Positions 41,828 to 50,252 of a stretch of 64,000 nt of DNA are shown piece by piece; position 1 is the stretch's first letter, and each line of letters opens with the position of its first letter. A program made the translations under genes and the position numbers. The notes beneath the pieces are model-generated. The model was not told the origin of the DNA and made no database searches. It saw only the letters and a list, made by a program, of their open reading frames with translations. The stretch is taken from the NCBI GenBank assembly GCA_020634435.1, contig JACKBS010000004.1, positions 248,001 through 312,000 on the forward strand, read 5' to 3'. Source of the DNA: Ardenticatenaceae bacterium (GTDB lineage Bacteria; Chloroflexota; Anaerolineae; Promineifilales; Promineifilaceae).

Positions 41828-42694
41828 TCAATCTTTATGGAGCAGCGGGTAGAGATCGGGCACAAAGGTTTGCTCGTTCATCGGTGGGCGAATGTAGCCT
41901 GTTTCTTTTTCGCGCGGCGTTAGCTCAAACGGTTCCGGGGTGATGTCTTCGTAGGCAATTGAGCTGAGGATATGGCTGATGCAGTTGAGGCGAGCCCGCT
42001 TTTTATCATCGGATGGCACGACAAACCAGGGACATTGCTTGATGTCGGTGTGATCAAACATCACGTCTTTGGCACGTGAATATTCCATCCAGCGATTGCG
42101 CGATTCTACGTCCATTGGGCTGAGCTTCCACCGCTTCATCGGGCTGGTCAGGCGAGATTGGAACCGCCGTTCTTGCTCCTCATCGCTGACCGAGAACCAA
42201 TATTTCAGCACGATGATGCCCGAGCGGACCAACATGCGTTCAAATTCGGGGCAGGAGCGCAGAAATTCGCGGTACTGGTCGTCGGTGCAGAAGCCCATCA
42301 CCCGCTCGACGAGGGCGCGGTTGTACCAGCTGCGATCAAACAGCACAATTTCGCCGGCGGCAGGCAGCTGAGCCACATAGCGCTGGAACCACCATTGGGT
42401 TCGTTCGCGATCGCTGGGTGTGCCCAGAGCTACAATGCGGGCAATGCGGGGATTCATCTGTTCGGTGATGCGCTGGATGACGCCGCCTTTGCCCGCTGCA
42501 TCACGCCCTTCAAAGATGATAACCACGCGCAGCCCTTTGCCCTGCACCCAGTATTGCAGCTTGATGAGCTCTTCCTGCAAGCGGGCCAATTCTCGACTGT
42601 AGAATTTGCTTTTGAGCTTGCCATCTTTGCGCAAGACACTTTTGGTTTTTGGGGTGGTTACGGCCGTTTCTCTTCCAGAATCTTCTGCTGCCAT
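41828..42694 (-). CDS. ppk2: Polyphosphate kinase 2 (PPK2)
   Basis: 288 residues, single PPK2 domain. Walker A is FEGRDAAGKGGVIQRITEQM; AGEIVLFDRSWYNRALVERVMGFC holds Walker B (DRSWYNR); the lid is RFQSRLTSPMKRWKLSPMD. PPK2 moves phosphate between polyphosphate and nucleotides, and this one-domain length fits class I enzymes, which usually phosphorylate NDP to NTP. AAAGGAGGAG lies 8 bases before the ATG. The Thr/Lys-rich start is variable. No polyphosphate partner gene lies nearby. Confidence 0.93.
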   Translation of the reverse strand: MAAEDSGRETAVTTPKTKSVLRKDGKLKSKFYSRELARLQEELIKLQYWVQGKGLRVVIIFEGRDAAGKGGVIQRITEQMNPRIARIVALGTPSDRERTQWWFQRYVAQLPAAGEIVLFDRSWYNRALVERVMGFCTDDQYREFLRSCPEFERMLVRSGIIVLKYWFSVSDEEQERRFQSRLTSPMKRWKLSPMDVESRNRWMEYSRAKDVMFDHTDIKQCPWFVVPSDDKKRARLNCISHILSSIAYEDITPEPFELTPREKETGYIRPPMNEQTFVPDLYPLLHKD

Positions 42695-43013
42695 TGCTGT
42701 CTCCTCCTTTTGTGGTTGGGCAAAATAATCTACGAATGAGAAATGTTAGTACGGAATGCCTATGACCCTTGTGCTACGTTTTTGAATCGTTTAGACTTAA
42801 CGAAGTTGTAAGGTAAGTCGTAAGGAAATTTTTAGTATAACGCCCGCCTTTCTAGACAGACTGTTACTGCATATATCAGTTTGTTTGGATCACTCGTTGA
42901 GAAAACCGATCGCTAATCCAGTTAGTGATGGGTTGGAAGAGACAAAGTTTTAGGTAATCTTCGTAGTTCCGTTCAGTATAGCACACAGTATTTCTAATTT
43001 GGGAGGTGCCTTG
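42695..43013. other. 319-bp intergenic region between divergent genes
   Basis: AT-rich region carrying the promoters of ppk2 and the next gene. No repeat family seen elsewhere in the window and no ACGGCCGT. GGGAGGTG (43001-43008) is the ribosome binding site of the rightward gene. Confidence 0.5.
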
Positions 43014-43478
43014 ATGATTCGTCCGTATGTCCCATCTGCAGCGACAGAATGTGCCTGGCATTATTTGCCAGTGACTTCCAACACCTGGCAGCGTCCCCGG
43101 AGCTATCCGCCAGTGGTGCAGCGTATGCTCTTGCCCGTCAAGCTGGAGCATTTGTCCGATATGCTGGTGACTTCTGTGTTGGATTTTGCCGCCAAGATCA
43201 AGAAAGATTTGGTGCTGTTGATTATTCGCGAAGATAATGATTTTGATCGGGAGATGTTGTTTTCGACACTGCGTGGTTTTCAGGCACACGCACAGCGCTT
43301 TGGCGAGATTTCGTTAACGATTGATACGGCCGTTGGCTTCAACGACCAAACGATTTCTTGCTACGCTGACCGTTATGGGGTGGATGTGGTCATTTTGGCC
43401 AGCCAGCTTTCGGAGTTTGAAGAGAAGGACCGAGAAAAATTTGCTGTGTTTGCCAGCAGCTGGCAGCCACTGGTCTGA
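43014..43478 (+). CDS. Universal-stress-protein-like small protein
   Basis: 154 residues. PVVQRMLLPVKLEHLSDMLV resembles the first strand and helix of UspA domains (ILVPVDLS-x-), KKDLVLLIIREDND the second strand, and YADRYGVDVVILASQ the fourth (ADLIVMGS-like). The usual G-x-x-G-x9-GS nucleotide loop is missing at the end, so it would not bind ATP like classical USPs. GGGAGG lies 6 bases before the ATG, and a strong terminator follows. The assignment is moderate; it could be another Rossmann-like small protein. Confidence 0.5.
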   Translation: MIRPYVPSAATECAWHYLPVTSNTWQRPRSYPPVVQRMLLPVKLEHLSDMLVTSVLDFAAKIKKDLVLLIIREDNDFDREMLFSTLRGFQAHAQRFGEISLTIDTAVGFNDQTISCYADRYGVDVVILASQLSEFEEKDREKFAVFASSWQPLV

Positions 43479-43516
43479 CACTTTCGCAAGAATCGGTTGT
43501 CATTAGTCACCTCCAC

Positions 43517-43557
43517 AAAAAGCCGGAGCACCTTTTTAGATGCTCCGGCTTTTCTTT
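43517..43557 (+). terminator. Rho-independent terminator
   Basis: AAAAGCCGGAGCA pairs with TGCTCCGGCTTTT, then CTTTTT. A-runs on the left side make it usable for the convergent VOC gene as well. Confidence 0.85.
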
Positions 43558-43581
43558 TTGGCTGTTTCTGCTTAAACGCTC

Positions 43582-44001
43582 TTAATTTGTGGCAAACTCG
43601 GTGTAAATTTCCACGGTGAAACCCATTGGATCGAGCGCCAGCAGCTGTAAAGCACCGGGTCGAGGGGATGTCGGTTCCGGGGTGAATAGCGGGTACTGGC
43701 TGTTTTGCAGTTGTTGCGCAATGGTGTCGAAGGACGGCCGTTCCAGCTTGAGCACCCATGATTCTGCCTGAATATCGCCTCCCTGGTAGCCAGGATTCTG
43801 CGCAAATTGCGTTGCAACCGGCAGCGCCTCCGCAGCACGCGTAAAAACCAGCTGGACCTCGCCCACCTGGTAAGTCAGCCAGCCGTGAGCCTCATCATTG
43901 AGAAAATAAGTTTCGGTCAGCCCCAGGCAGTCCGTGTAAAAGTGCCGCATCGTCACCACATCGTTGCACCAGCGAAAAACAGTGTTGAGTTCAACTTTCA
44001 T
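43582..44001 (-). CDS. Glyoxalase/bleomycin-resistance (VOC) family protein
   Basis: 139 residues with two beta-alpha-beta-beta-beta units: ELNTVFRWCNDVVTMRHFYT-DCLGLTETYF and a second half ending RPGALQLLALDPMGFTVEIYTEF. The final Glu in VEIYTE is a usual metal ligand, and FYTDCLGL is the family signature. The substrate cannot be inferred. The start overlaps the end of the DinB-ankyrin gene by 11 bases, so it is cotranscribed with it. GAGGAAC lies before the ATG. Confidence 0.88.
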   Translation of the reverse strand: MKVELNTVFRWCNDVVTMRHFYTDCLGLTETYFLNDEAHGWLTYQVGEVQLVFTRAAEALPVATQFAQNPGYQGGDIQAESWVLKLERPSFDTIAQQLQNSQYPLFTPEPTSPRPGALQLLALDPMGFTVEIYTEFATN

Positions 44002-45511
44002 TTTGTTCCTCCAATACGGCCGTTACTGCTTCATTCCCTTCTGCCTGGGCCAGTTGTAGGGCCGTTTGCCCGTTGGCATCGGGTTGGTGCGGATTGGCTC
44101 CAAATGTCAGCAGCAGCTGGGCCATTGGCACATTGTTGCGGTGGGCGGCTTGATGAACGGCCGTATACCCTCCTTCTTGTGCTGCGTTTACCTCGGCCCC
44201 CTTTTCCAGCAGGGCTCGCAAAATCGTCTGGTTGCCATGCGTGGCTGTCGCGTGAATCGGCGCGATTTGCATCTTGTTCTTGGCCACGGCATTCACGTCG
44301 GCCCCTTGCTCGATGAGCCAGAGAGCGGCCGTTTCCTGGTTGAAATAGCAGGCCAGTTGCAGCGGCGTGAAGCCATCTTTGGCAAACAAATTCAGGTAAC
44401 CAGACCACCGCTCCGCCAGTGCTTGCAGTCGCGTAAGATCGCCCAGCGCGGCGGCGGCAAAAACATTGATTTCAGCGCCCGCGTTGCGTAAGGTTTCTAC
44501 AACGGCCGTTTGCCGTTGGTAAAGCGCATTCATCAGCAGCGGCAGCCCGTTCTGCCCGCTGGCGTTAACCAGAGCCGGGTTTGCCGCTGTAATTTGTTCG
44601 ATGGCTTGTGTGTTGTTTTCGTTAACGGCCGTTTCCAACCGGCGGCAGTCGGCTACAACTTGCTGAAGAACGGCCGTGCGTGTCTGGATAGTTTCAGCCA
44701 ACACTTGTTTTTGGTCTTCCCCAAATTCTGGCGTGCCCAATGTGGCATTTTCCACGCTGGCGAGGGCGCGGAAAATCAGCCGTAAAAAGCGGCTGGCTTC
44801 GGTTTCTGGGCGGCCGAGCAGCCGCAAGGTCTTCTCAATTTGCACCAGGTGCTGCCGCAGATGGGCTTCGAAGCGGTGCAGCCGGTATTGCAGCGAATAT
44901 TCCTCTTCTTCCCACCAAACTGGCGATGGTCCAAGAAACTGCTCATCGGTCAGGTCGGCCAGTTCGGTGCGGGTGCGTTGGTGAAATTCGTCGTACTGCT
45001 GCCTGATGGTGGCCAGCGGTTGGTTGTCGATGATGTCGTAGAAGGCATCATTGCTGCCCAAAACACGTTCAACTTCACCGGCTGGAAAGGCAAACGGCCG
45101 TTGCGCCCCCGCTTTTTGTTGTGCTAATCCAGAAATAATGAGGGTAAAAAAGGTACGTTCAGCCTCAAAAACGTGGCCCAAAATGATGCGCAGCGGCCAT
45201 TCTCCGGCGGCTGGCTCCTGGTCAAACTCGGCATCGGAAACGCCGAGTAGGGTGACTTGCAGTTCGCGGTAAGCCGTGTGAACCAGCCCCAACACCTGCT
45301 GCACCAGCGTCGTCGGCGTCCCATTTTGGCTGCGCTGGGCAGCCAGGGTGGCGGCCAAATCTTGTAGTTCCTGATGCGTACCAATGAGGCCTAAACGCAC
45401 ACCTTCGGCATGCTTGCGCCAGCTAAACGGCTGGCCCATATCTACATCGGAAAAAGCGTGCGTGGCTTCTGCCAGAGAATAAACGGCCGTAAATAAAGCA
45501 TCTTGTTCCAT
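43991..45511 (-). CDS. DinB-like domain fused to ankyrin repeats
   Basis: 506 residues. Residues 70-240 form a DinB_2/DUF664-like four-helix bundle: LGLVHTAYRELQVTLLGVSD, GEWPLRIILGHVFEAERTFF (the His is a usual metal ligand) and RLHRFEAHLRQHLVQIEKTL (two further His). After a helical linker, residues 300-500 hold about six ankyrin repeats (NGLPLLMNALYQRQTAVVET, DGFTPLQLACYFNQETAALW, GYTAVHQAAHRNNVPMAQLL, NGQTALQLAQAEGNEAVTAV). DinB bundles are metal-dependent thiol-transferase-like enzymes; ankyrins bind proteins. GGGAGG precedes the ATG. A fusion of this type is uncommon, though I cannot check how rare. Confidence 0.85.
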   Translation of the reverse strand: MEQDALFTAVYSLAEATHAFSDVDMGQPFSWRKHAEGVRLGLIGTHQELQDLAATLAAQRSQNGTPTTLVQQVLGLVHTAYRELQVTLLGVSDAEFDQEPAAGEWPLRIILGHVFEAERTFFTLIISGLAQQKAGAQRPFAFPAGEVERVLGSNDAFYDIIDNQPLATIRQQYDEFHQRTRTELADLTDEQFLGPSPVWWEEEEYSLQYRLHRFEAHLRQHLVQIEKTLRLLGRPETEASRFLRLIFRALASVENATLGTPEFGEDQKQVLAETIQTRTAVLQQVVADCRRLETAVNENNTQAIEQITAANPALVNASGQNGLPLLMNALYQRQTAVVETLRNAGAEINVFAAAALGDLTRLQALAERWSGYLNLFAKDGFTPLQLACYFNQETAALWLIEQGADVNAVAKNKMQIAPIHATATHGNQTILRALLEKGAEVNAAQEGGYTAVHQAAHRNNVPMAQLLLTFGANPHQPDANGQTALQLAQAEGNEAVTAVLEEQNES

Positions 45512-45617
45512 ATAAACCTCCCTCTCGCGGGCTGCTGGTCAAAATTTCCGCACTTGCGCCACAGCGTAACACAAGTTGTCGTCATTTTGCACCGCTGTGT
45601 GAAATTTCAGGTCACGC

Positions 45618-45920
45618 TTAATGGCGCTGTGCCTGCTGGTAAGCGCGACGAATGCGTGCTTGCAAAGAGGCATCCACGTCATAGAGGGTAGTGAGGCGTA
45701 CGGCCGTTTTTGTGTCGGGAAGCTGGCAGGTGATGTGGTTTTTGGCGGGGCGAAGGGTGCAAAACGGCCGTTCGGCGGCAAAATCAATTTGCCCTCGATG
45801 CAGCGACCAGGTGATTCCCTGGCTGAGGCTGGTGATAAAGTCCAGCAAATGCAGTCCGGCAGCGGCGGCATCCACGGTGGTGCGGCTCAGGTAAGCGTCC
45901 AATTCTAAATCAATTTCCAT
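45618..45920 (-). CDS. Small DUF5655-like protein
   Basis: 100 residues. LLDFITSLSQGITWSLHRGQ, IDFAAERPFCTLRPAKNHIT and TTLYDVDASLQARIRRAYQQAQ resemble the DUF5655 domain, a small alpha/beta fold with the K-x-YIAF and FA-V-P-x-x pattern, often found at the ends of other proteins. Lys and Tyr positions differ, so the match is tentative. AAGGAA precedes the ATG by 9 bases. It lies 12 bp from the next small gene upstream, probably in one transcript. Confidence 0.55.
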   Translation of the reverse strand: MEIDLELDAYLSRTTVDAAAAGLHLLDFITSLSQGITWSLHRGQIDFAAERPFCTLRPAKNHITCQLPDTKTAVRLTTLYDVDASLQARIRRAYQQAQRH

Positions 45921-45932
45921 GGCAAAAATTCC

Positions 45933-46250
45933 TTATAAGAAAGCCACTTCTTCACGAATTTTGTCCTTCACAACCGGCATCGCGCCGAAAAACGTCTGGT
46001 AAGCGCGGCTCACCGGATCATCCGGGCGGCGCAGCAGGCGATCCAAGGCGGCATAATCTGGCAGCCAGAAAATCCAGATGGAGGGTGGCCCATCACCCAG
46101 CCCGCCGCTGGCGGCGACCACTTCTTTAATCCAATCCTGCTCCTGCACAATGTCATGCAAGGCACGGGCATTTTTGGCGTCCTCCTGGGAAAACGGCCGT
46201 GGCCATTCAAATTCAACAATCAGATAAATACCAACTTGAGGGATGCTCAT
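45933..46250 (-). CDS. Small protein, possible dimeric alpha-beta barrel
   Basis: 105 residues: QVGIYLIVEFEWPRPFSQED, ALHDIVQEQDWIKEVVAASG, PSIWIFWLPDYAALDRLLRR and DPVSRAYQTFFGAMPVVKDK. The beta-alpha-beta pattern with a C-terminal helix recalls ferredoxin-like dimeric barrel proteins (EthD/ABM type), but the similarity is weak. The ATG at 46250 was chosen over the upstream frame because it starts the first strand. Function unknown; coupled with the 45618-45920 gene. Confidence 0.5.
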   Translation of the reverse strand: MSIPQVGIYLIVEFEWPRPFSQEDAKNARALHDIVQEQDWIKEVVAASGGLGDGPPSIWIFWLPDYAALDRLLRRPDDPVSRAYQTFFGAMPVVKDKIREEVAFL

Positions 46251-46385
46251 ATGCTTTTCCTTGTGTAAATGATCGGCCAATTGGATTGTTGGCGGCGAGT
46301 TTGTTGTAACTCAAGGACAATCTTGGGAATTTTAGCACTAATGTTCTATTAAATCAAGCTGGTTGTTGTGCCTCTGCCGCCTGGC

Positions 46386-46391
46386 TATACT
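46386..46391 (+). promoter_or_regulatory. -10 box TATACT for the M50-TPR gene
   Basis: TATACT ends 8 bases before the ATG at 46400; no Shine-Dalgarno sequence. Same near-leaderless geometry as lepA. Confidence 0.45.
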
Positions 46392-46399
46392 TCAGCGCT

Positions 46400-48109
46400 A
46401 TGAAGCTCACCGTCCGGCCCGAACAGTTTGATTCTCCTCCTACGCCACAGCAAAAGAGGAGCCAGCGTTGGCAGCAACTGGTCGGTACGGCCGTTATGCT
46501 CCTGAGTATGGCCCTGTTGCTGCCGCTGGTGCTGCGGGCCCCTCGACCTGATTTTGTGGTGCCGTCAACGGCCGTTCTCATTCTTAGCACCTTCATCTTG
46601 TTTCCCCTGGCGTTGTTTATCACCGTGGTCGGGCACGAATTGGGCCACCTGTTAGCTGCCAGATTGGCCGGGTTTCGTTTTGTGTTGGTCACCTTTGGCC
46701 CGCTGCGCATCGCCCGAGAGGCAGGCGGCTTGCGCTTGAGCCTCATTCATACAAACCTGATCCAATGGCAGGGGCGGGCGCTATCGGTGCCCCTCACATT
46801 TGGCGACCATCGGTGGCAGCGCATGCTGTTTTTGGCGGGTGGTCCCCTGGCGACGCTGCTCCAGCTCTTGTTGCTGCTGGGCGTCAACTTTTGGCTGCGT
46901 GCTGAGGCCATTGCCTACGGTTGGGGTCTGGCGCTTCTTTGGCTGCTGCTCGCGGCGGTGATGACCTTGCCCGCTACTGCCATTCCTCAAAAAATCGGCA
47001 GCAACTACACCGATGCCGCGCGCATCTGGCAGATATGGCGCGGTGGCGCGGCCCTGGCTGAAGAGCTGGCGCTCACAAATTTGGTAGAAGCGTCGCTGCG
47101 CGGCGTGCCGCCCGCTGAACTGGATGAGACATTTGTGGCTCGCAGCCTGGCTGCCGCGCCCGAAAGCCGCGAGGCGCTAGAAGGTCATTATGTGGCCCAT
47201 ACCCAGGCGCTTGATCGGGGCGACATTGACCAAGCGGCCGTTTTCCTAGACCAAACCCTCACGCTGCTGCTCAACCAACCGCCAGCGCAGCGCTCCCCCA
47301 TCTTTTTTGCCAGCGCGGCCTACTTTGTAGCTCGTTACGGCGCTGATCTGCCGCAGGCTGAAGCATGGCTGGCACTCATCCGCCCCGAGAAGTACAACGC
47401 CCTGGCCCTGGAAGTGGCTCAGTTTTTGCTGCGCGTGCGTGCCCAACTGCTGTTGCAATCAGGTGAGTTGGCGCTGGCCAAAACGGCCGCTCAAGAAAGT
47501 CTGCGCCTACTGCCGCGTTCTGTGGATCTGGGCAGTGTGGCCATGGAAACGCGCCTGCTGACAGAGATTTTGGCTCAGGTACAAGACGTGACCGCCGCGC
47601 CAGCCTTGCCCCCTTCATTGCAGCCAATTTTGGAGCAGAAACGGCCGTTTTTTGCCGCCTCAGCCCGTGGTTTGGTACGCCTAGGGTTTATCATCGTGGT
47701 GGGGTTGCTGCTGGGGGTTGGGTGGCAGCATCTTTTCCCTGATCGGGCCGTTGCGGCGTACCAACGCGGTGTTGCCTTGCTCGACGCGGGAAATTATGAA
47801 GCGGCAATTCCTGAATTTGACCACGCCGTGGCTCTGGATGACCAGTTTGCTCAGGCGTATTGGGGGCGGGGGGATGCTTTAATGTCGTTAGGTGAATACG
47901 AAACGGCCGTTGCTGACTTTAGCCGCGTGATTGAGATGCACCCCAAAACCTTCCCCTCCATCTACATTTATCGCGCCGCTGCCTACACTCAGCTGGGCGA
48001 TTACGCCGCCGCCATTGCCGATTACCACATACTTTTGTCGCTCAACCCCGACGAAGAAATGCGCCACTTAGCCCAAGAATCCATTCGCATTCTGCAAACA
48101 GCCAGATAA
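46400..48109 (+). CDS. M50-type membrane metalloprotease-like protein with C-terminal TPRs
   Basis: 569 residues. Helices near 25-75 precede VVGHELGHLLAARLAGFRFV, an HExxH zinc motif in a membrane helix as in site-2 proteases. The later LFLAGGPLATLLQLLLLLGVNF matches the GG-LAN segment. The third M50 motif (NLLP-x-x-LDGG) is not seen, so the second metal Asp may be lost. A soluble helical part (270-420), a further helix (RLGFIIVVGLLLGVGWQHLF) and TPR repeats follow (AVAAYQRGVALLDAGNYEAA, AYWGRGDALMSLGEYETAVA, IYRAAAYTQLGDYAAAIADY). It may cleave or bind membrane proteins. Predicted leaderless. Confidence 0.75.
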   Translation: MKLTVRPEQFDSPPTPQQKRSQRWQQLVGTAVMLLSMALLLPLVLRAPRPDFVVPSTAVLILSTFILFPLALFITVVGHELGHLLAARLAGFRFVLVTFGPLRIAREAGGLRLSLIHTNLIQWQGRALSVPLTFGDHRWQRMLFLAGGPLATLLQLLLLLGVNFWLRAEAIAYGWGLALLWLLLAAVMTLPATAIPQKIGSNYTDAARIWQIWRGGAALAEELALTNLVEASLRGVPPAELDETFVARSLAAAPESREALEGHYVAHTQALDRGDIDQAAVFLDQTLTLLLNQPPAQRSPIFFASAAYFVARYGADLPQAEAWLALIRPEKYNALALEVAQFLLRVRAQLLLQSGELALAKTAAQESLRLLPRSVDLGSVAMETRLLTEILAQVQDVTAAPALPPSLQPILEQKRPFFAASARGLVRLGFIIVVGLLLGVGWQHLFPDRAVAAYQRGVALLDAGNYEAAIPEFDHAVALDDQFAQAYWGRGDALMSLGEYETAVADFSRVIEMHPKTFPSIYIYRAAAYTQLGDYAAAIADYHILLSLNPDEEMRHLAQESIRILQTAR

Positions 48110-48186
48110 ATTCCCATAACTCAGAATCACAAATCCGGCTATGACAAAGGTCATTATATTTTTGGATCAAGCTCAGTAGACCCCGT

Positions 48187-48232
48187 TTGTGAAATAATGC
48201 ACAATACCGCCGGATTGTGAAATATTGCACAA
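48187..48232 (+). promoter_or_regulatory. Two tandem Rex-like operators upstream of the hydrogenase operon
   Basis: TTGTGAAATAATGCACAA (48187-48204) and TTGTGAAATATTGCACAA (48215-48232) are 28 bp apart centre to centre. Both fit TTGTG-N8-CACAA, close to the Rex consensus TTGTGA-N6-TCACAA. Rex represses fermentative and hydrogen genes when NADH is low. They lie about 100-140 bp before the first hydrogenase gene. The regulator itself is not in the window. Confidence 0.8.
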
Positions 48233-48328
48233 TTGGGCGTATTGTATCAATCCGTTGTGTCTACCTTTACCATTGAAATCGTTTGTTTTGGCAAACAACT
48301 TAGTCATCCGACACACAGGAGTGAGTGA

Positions 48329-49489
48329 TTGATGAGTGATCTGAAGACGATTCCAAAATCCGCCCTGAATGAGTGGGTTCAGCGGCTGCGCCGGCGTTTT
48401 CGCGTGGTGGGTCCCAAGCCCAAGAATGGCCAGTATGTTTTTGCGGAAATTGAAACGGCCGTTGAGATGGCGCTGGATTACCCCACAACCTGTGTGCCCC
48501 CCAAGAAATATCTTTTCCCCCAACAAGAAACATTGCTGCGCTATCACCTGGATGGCAGCCACATTCAGGCAGTGATTGAGACGGAACCCACCGTCATTTT
48601 TGGCATTCACACCTGCGATGTGCAGGCGACTCGACTGTTTGACCAAATTTTCAGCCAAGGGTTTGCTGATCAGCATTACCGCACCCGACGGGAGGATATT
48701 TACCTCATCAGCATCGAATGCATATCGCCTTGCAGCGAACATGCCTACTGCCACGACATGGGCACCTCGCACCTACCCGAAGCGGCCGATTTGCATCTGA
48801 CCGATTTAGGGCACGTCTATGCCGTGCACGTGAATACGCCCAAAGGCGAATCGCTGCTGGCAGACACGCTGGCCGAGCCATTTACCAAAGATTGGCAGCC
48901 CATCTACGACCGGGTGATTGTTAAAAAGATGCAGTCATTTGAAAAACGGCTCGATTTTGAAGTGACCGAGCTAAAAGAACTGCTGCATGACGGATACCGC
49001 AGCCCACTCTGGCAAGACGTAGGCGATGATTGTTTGGTGTGCGGCATGTGTACTCAGGTTTGCCCCACCTGCGTCTGCTTCAACATGGTGGATGAGGCCG
49101 ACCTGACCCAAACGGAAGGGCAGCGTACGCGCACCTGGGATTCCTGCCAGGCAACGACGTTTGCGCTGGTGGCCGGTGGCCACAATTTCCGTGAAGCGCG
49201 CATGGCGCGGCAGCGGCATCGGTTTATGCGCAAGGGAAAGTATATGCATGATGCCTATGGTTTGTTAGGCTGCGTGGGGTGTGGTCGGTGCGGTGCTACC
49301 TGCCTGGTCAATATCACACCTATCAATGTGTTAAATGCTCTCTATCAAGAACAACATGCGGAACAGACCAAGTCCGATGTCCACGAATTGGAGCTGAGTT
49401 ATGAAGACGTTACTGCGAGAAGTGCGGGAGTCGCCGTCGATTTACATGCCGGTGCCAGCAAAAATAACGGCCGTACGAAGCCTCACTGA
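48329..49489 (+). CDS. hydB: Group 3b-type NiFe hydrogenase, iron-sulfur (beta) subunit
   Basis: 386 residues of the anaerobic-sulfite-reductase-A / HydB family. The N-terminal half has FGIHTCDVQATRLFDQIF. Two 4Fe-4S motifs follow near 230 (CLVCGMCTQVCPTCVCFN) and near 305 (CVGCGRCGATCLVNI). This subunit passes electrons between the small-subunit clusters and the flavin subunit. AGGAG lies 10 bases before the ATG at 48329. The last 89 bases overlap the start of the flavin subunit gene. First gene of the operon behind the Rex-like sites. The symbol follows common use for NADP-linked hydrogenase genes. Confidence 0.9.
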   Translation: MMSDLKTIPKSALNEWVQRLRRRFRVVGPKPKNGQYVFAEIETAVEMALDYPTTCVPPKKYLFPQQETLLRYHLDGSHIQAVIETEPTVIFGIHTCDVQATRLFDQIFSQGFADQHYRTRREDIYLISIECISPCSEHAYCHDMGTSHLPEAADLHLTDLGHVYAVHVNTPKGESLLADTLAEPFTKDWQPIYDRVIVKKMQSFEKRLDFEVTELKELLHDGYRSPLWQDVGDDCLVCGMCTQVCPTCVCFNMVDEADLTQTEGQRTRTWDSCQATTFALVAGGHNFREARMARQRHRFMRKGKYMHDAYGLLGCVGCGRCGATCLVNITPINVLNALYQEQHAEQTKSDVHELELSYEDVTARSAGVAVDLHAGASKNNGRTKPH

Positions 49490-50252
49490 GCTGGAAAAAC
49501 TTTATACGATTCAACTGCCCTATGGCCTTACCCTGGACCATGATCCGGGTCAGTTTGTGCAGGTGTCGCTCTTTGGGGTGGGGGAAGCGCCAATTAGCAT
49601 CTGTTCATCCCCCAGCCGCAGCAACGGCTTGTTTGAGTTGTGTGTGCGCAACGTGGGCGACCTGACCAGCAAGATGCACGAACTCAACGTGGGCGACACG
49701 CTGGGCATTCGCGGCCCATTTGGACGGGGCTTCCCCATGGAGCGCTACCGGGGTAAGGACGTGGTCTTTATAGCGGGTGGGCTGGGGTTAGCCCCCCTAC
49801 GCTCGGTAATCTATGAAGCGATTGACCATCGCGAAAAATATAATCGCCTCGTCATTTTGTACGGAGCGCGGTCGCCCCAAGAGATGCTGTTCCGTGATGA
49901 GGTGAACGCTTTTAACTGGATGGAAGACGTGGAAATGTACACCACGGTTGACTGCGGCGATGAGAAATGGCAAGGCGAGGTCGGGTTTGTGAACTGCTTA
50001 CTCAATAAGGTGCCCCTCAATCCGCACAACACAGTTTCCATCGTGTGTGGCCCGCCAGTGATGTACAAGTTCATCATCGACGATTTGATTCGGCTAGGCG
50101 TAGCTGAGCATGACATTTGGCTGAGCTTTGAGCGGCACATGAAGTGCGGCGTGGGCAAGTGTGGCCACTGCCAGATTAACCATATTTATGCCTGTCTGGA
50201 TGGTCCGTCACTATCTTATACAGAAATCCAACACCTGGAGGAAGCGTTATGA
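49401..50252 (+). CDS. hydG: Hydrogenase FAD/NAD(P)-binding (gamma) subunit
   Basis: 283 residues. MPVPAKITAVRSLTELEKLYTIQL begins an FAD domain (SICSSPSR is the FAD-binding RxxS-type loop). The NAD(P) domain has VFIAGGLGLAPLRSVIYEAI and LYGARSPQEMLFRDEV. The C-terminal 2Fe-2S motif is ERHMKCGVGKCGHCQINHIY-AC. The protein moves electrons between NAD(P)H and the FeS chain. The ATG at 49401 gives a long overlap with the previous gene; an internal ATG at 49446 is possible. It ends with an ATGA overlap to the small subunit gene. Confidence 0.92.
   Translation: MKTLLREVRESPSIYMPVPAKITAVRSLTELEKLYTIQLPYGLTLDHDPGQFVQVSLFGVGEAPISICSSPSRSNGLFELCVRNVGDLTSKMHELNVGDTLGIRGPFGRGFPMERYRGKDVVFIAGGLGLAPLRSVIYEAIDHREKYNRLVILYGARSPQEMLFRDEVNAFNWMEDVEMYTTVDCGDEKWQGEVGFVNCLLNKVPLNPHNTVSIVCGPPVMYKFIIDDLIRLGVAEHDIWLSFERHMKCGVGKCGHCQINHIYACLDGPSLSYTEIQHLEEAL

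Noticed and set aside
48187..48232. CRP/FNR-type site (TTGTGA-N-CACAA)
   Set aside because: The half sites TTGTG/CACAA with an 8-base AT-rich middle and the redox enzyme context fit Rex better than the TGTGA-N6-TCACA of CRP or TTGAT-N4-ATCAA of FNR; CRP is not fully excluded.
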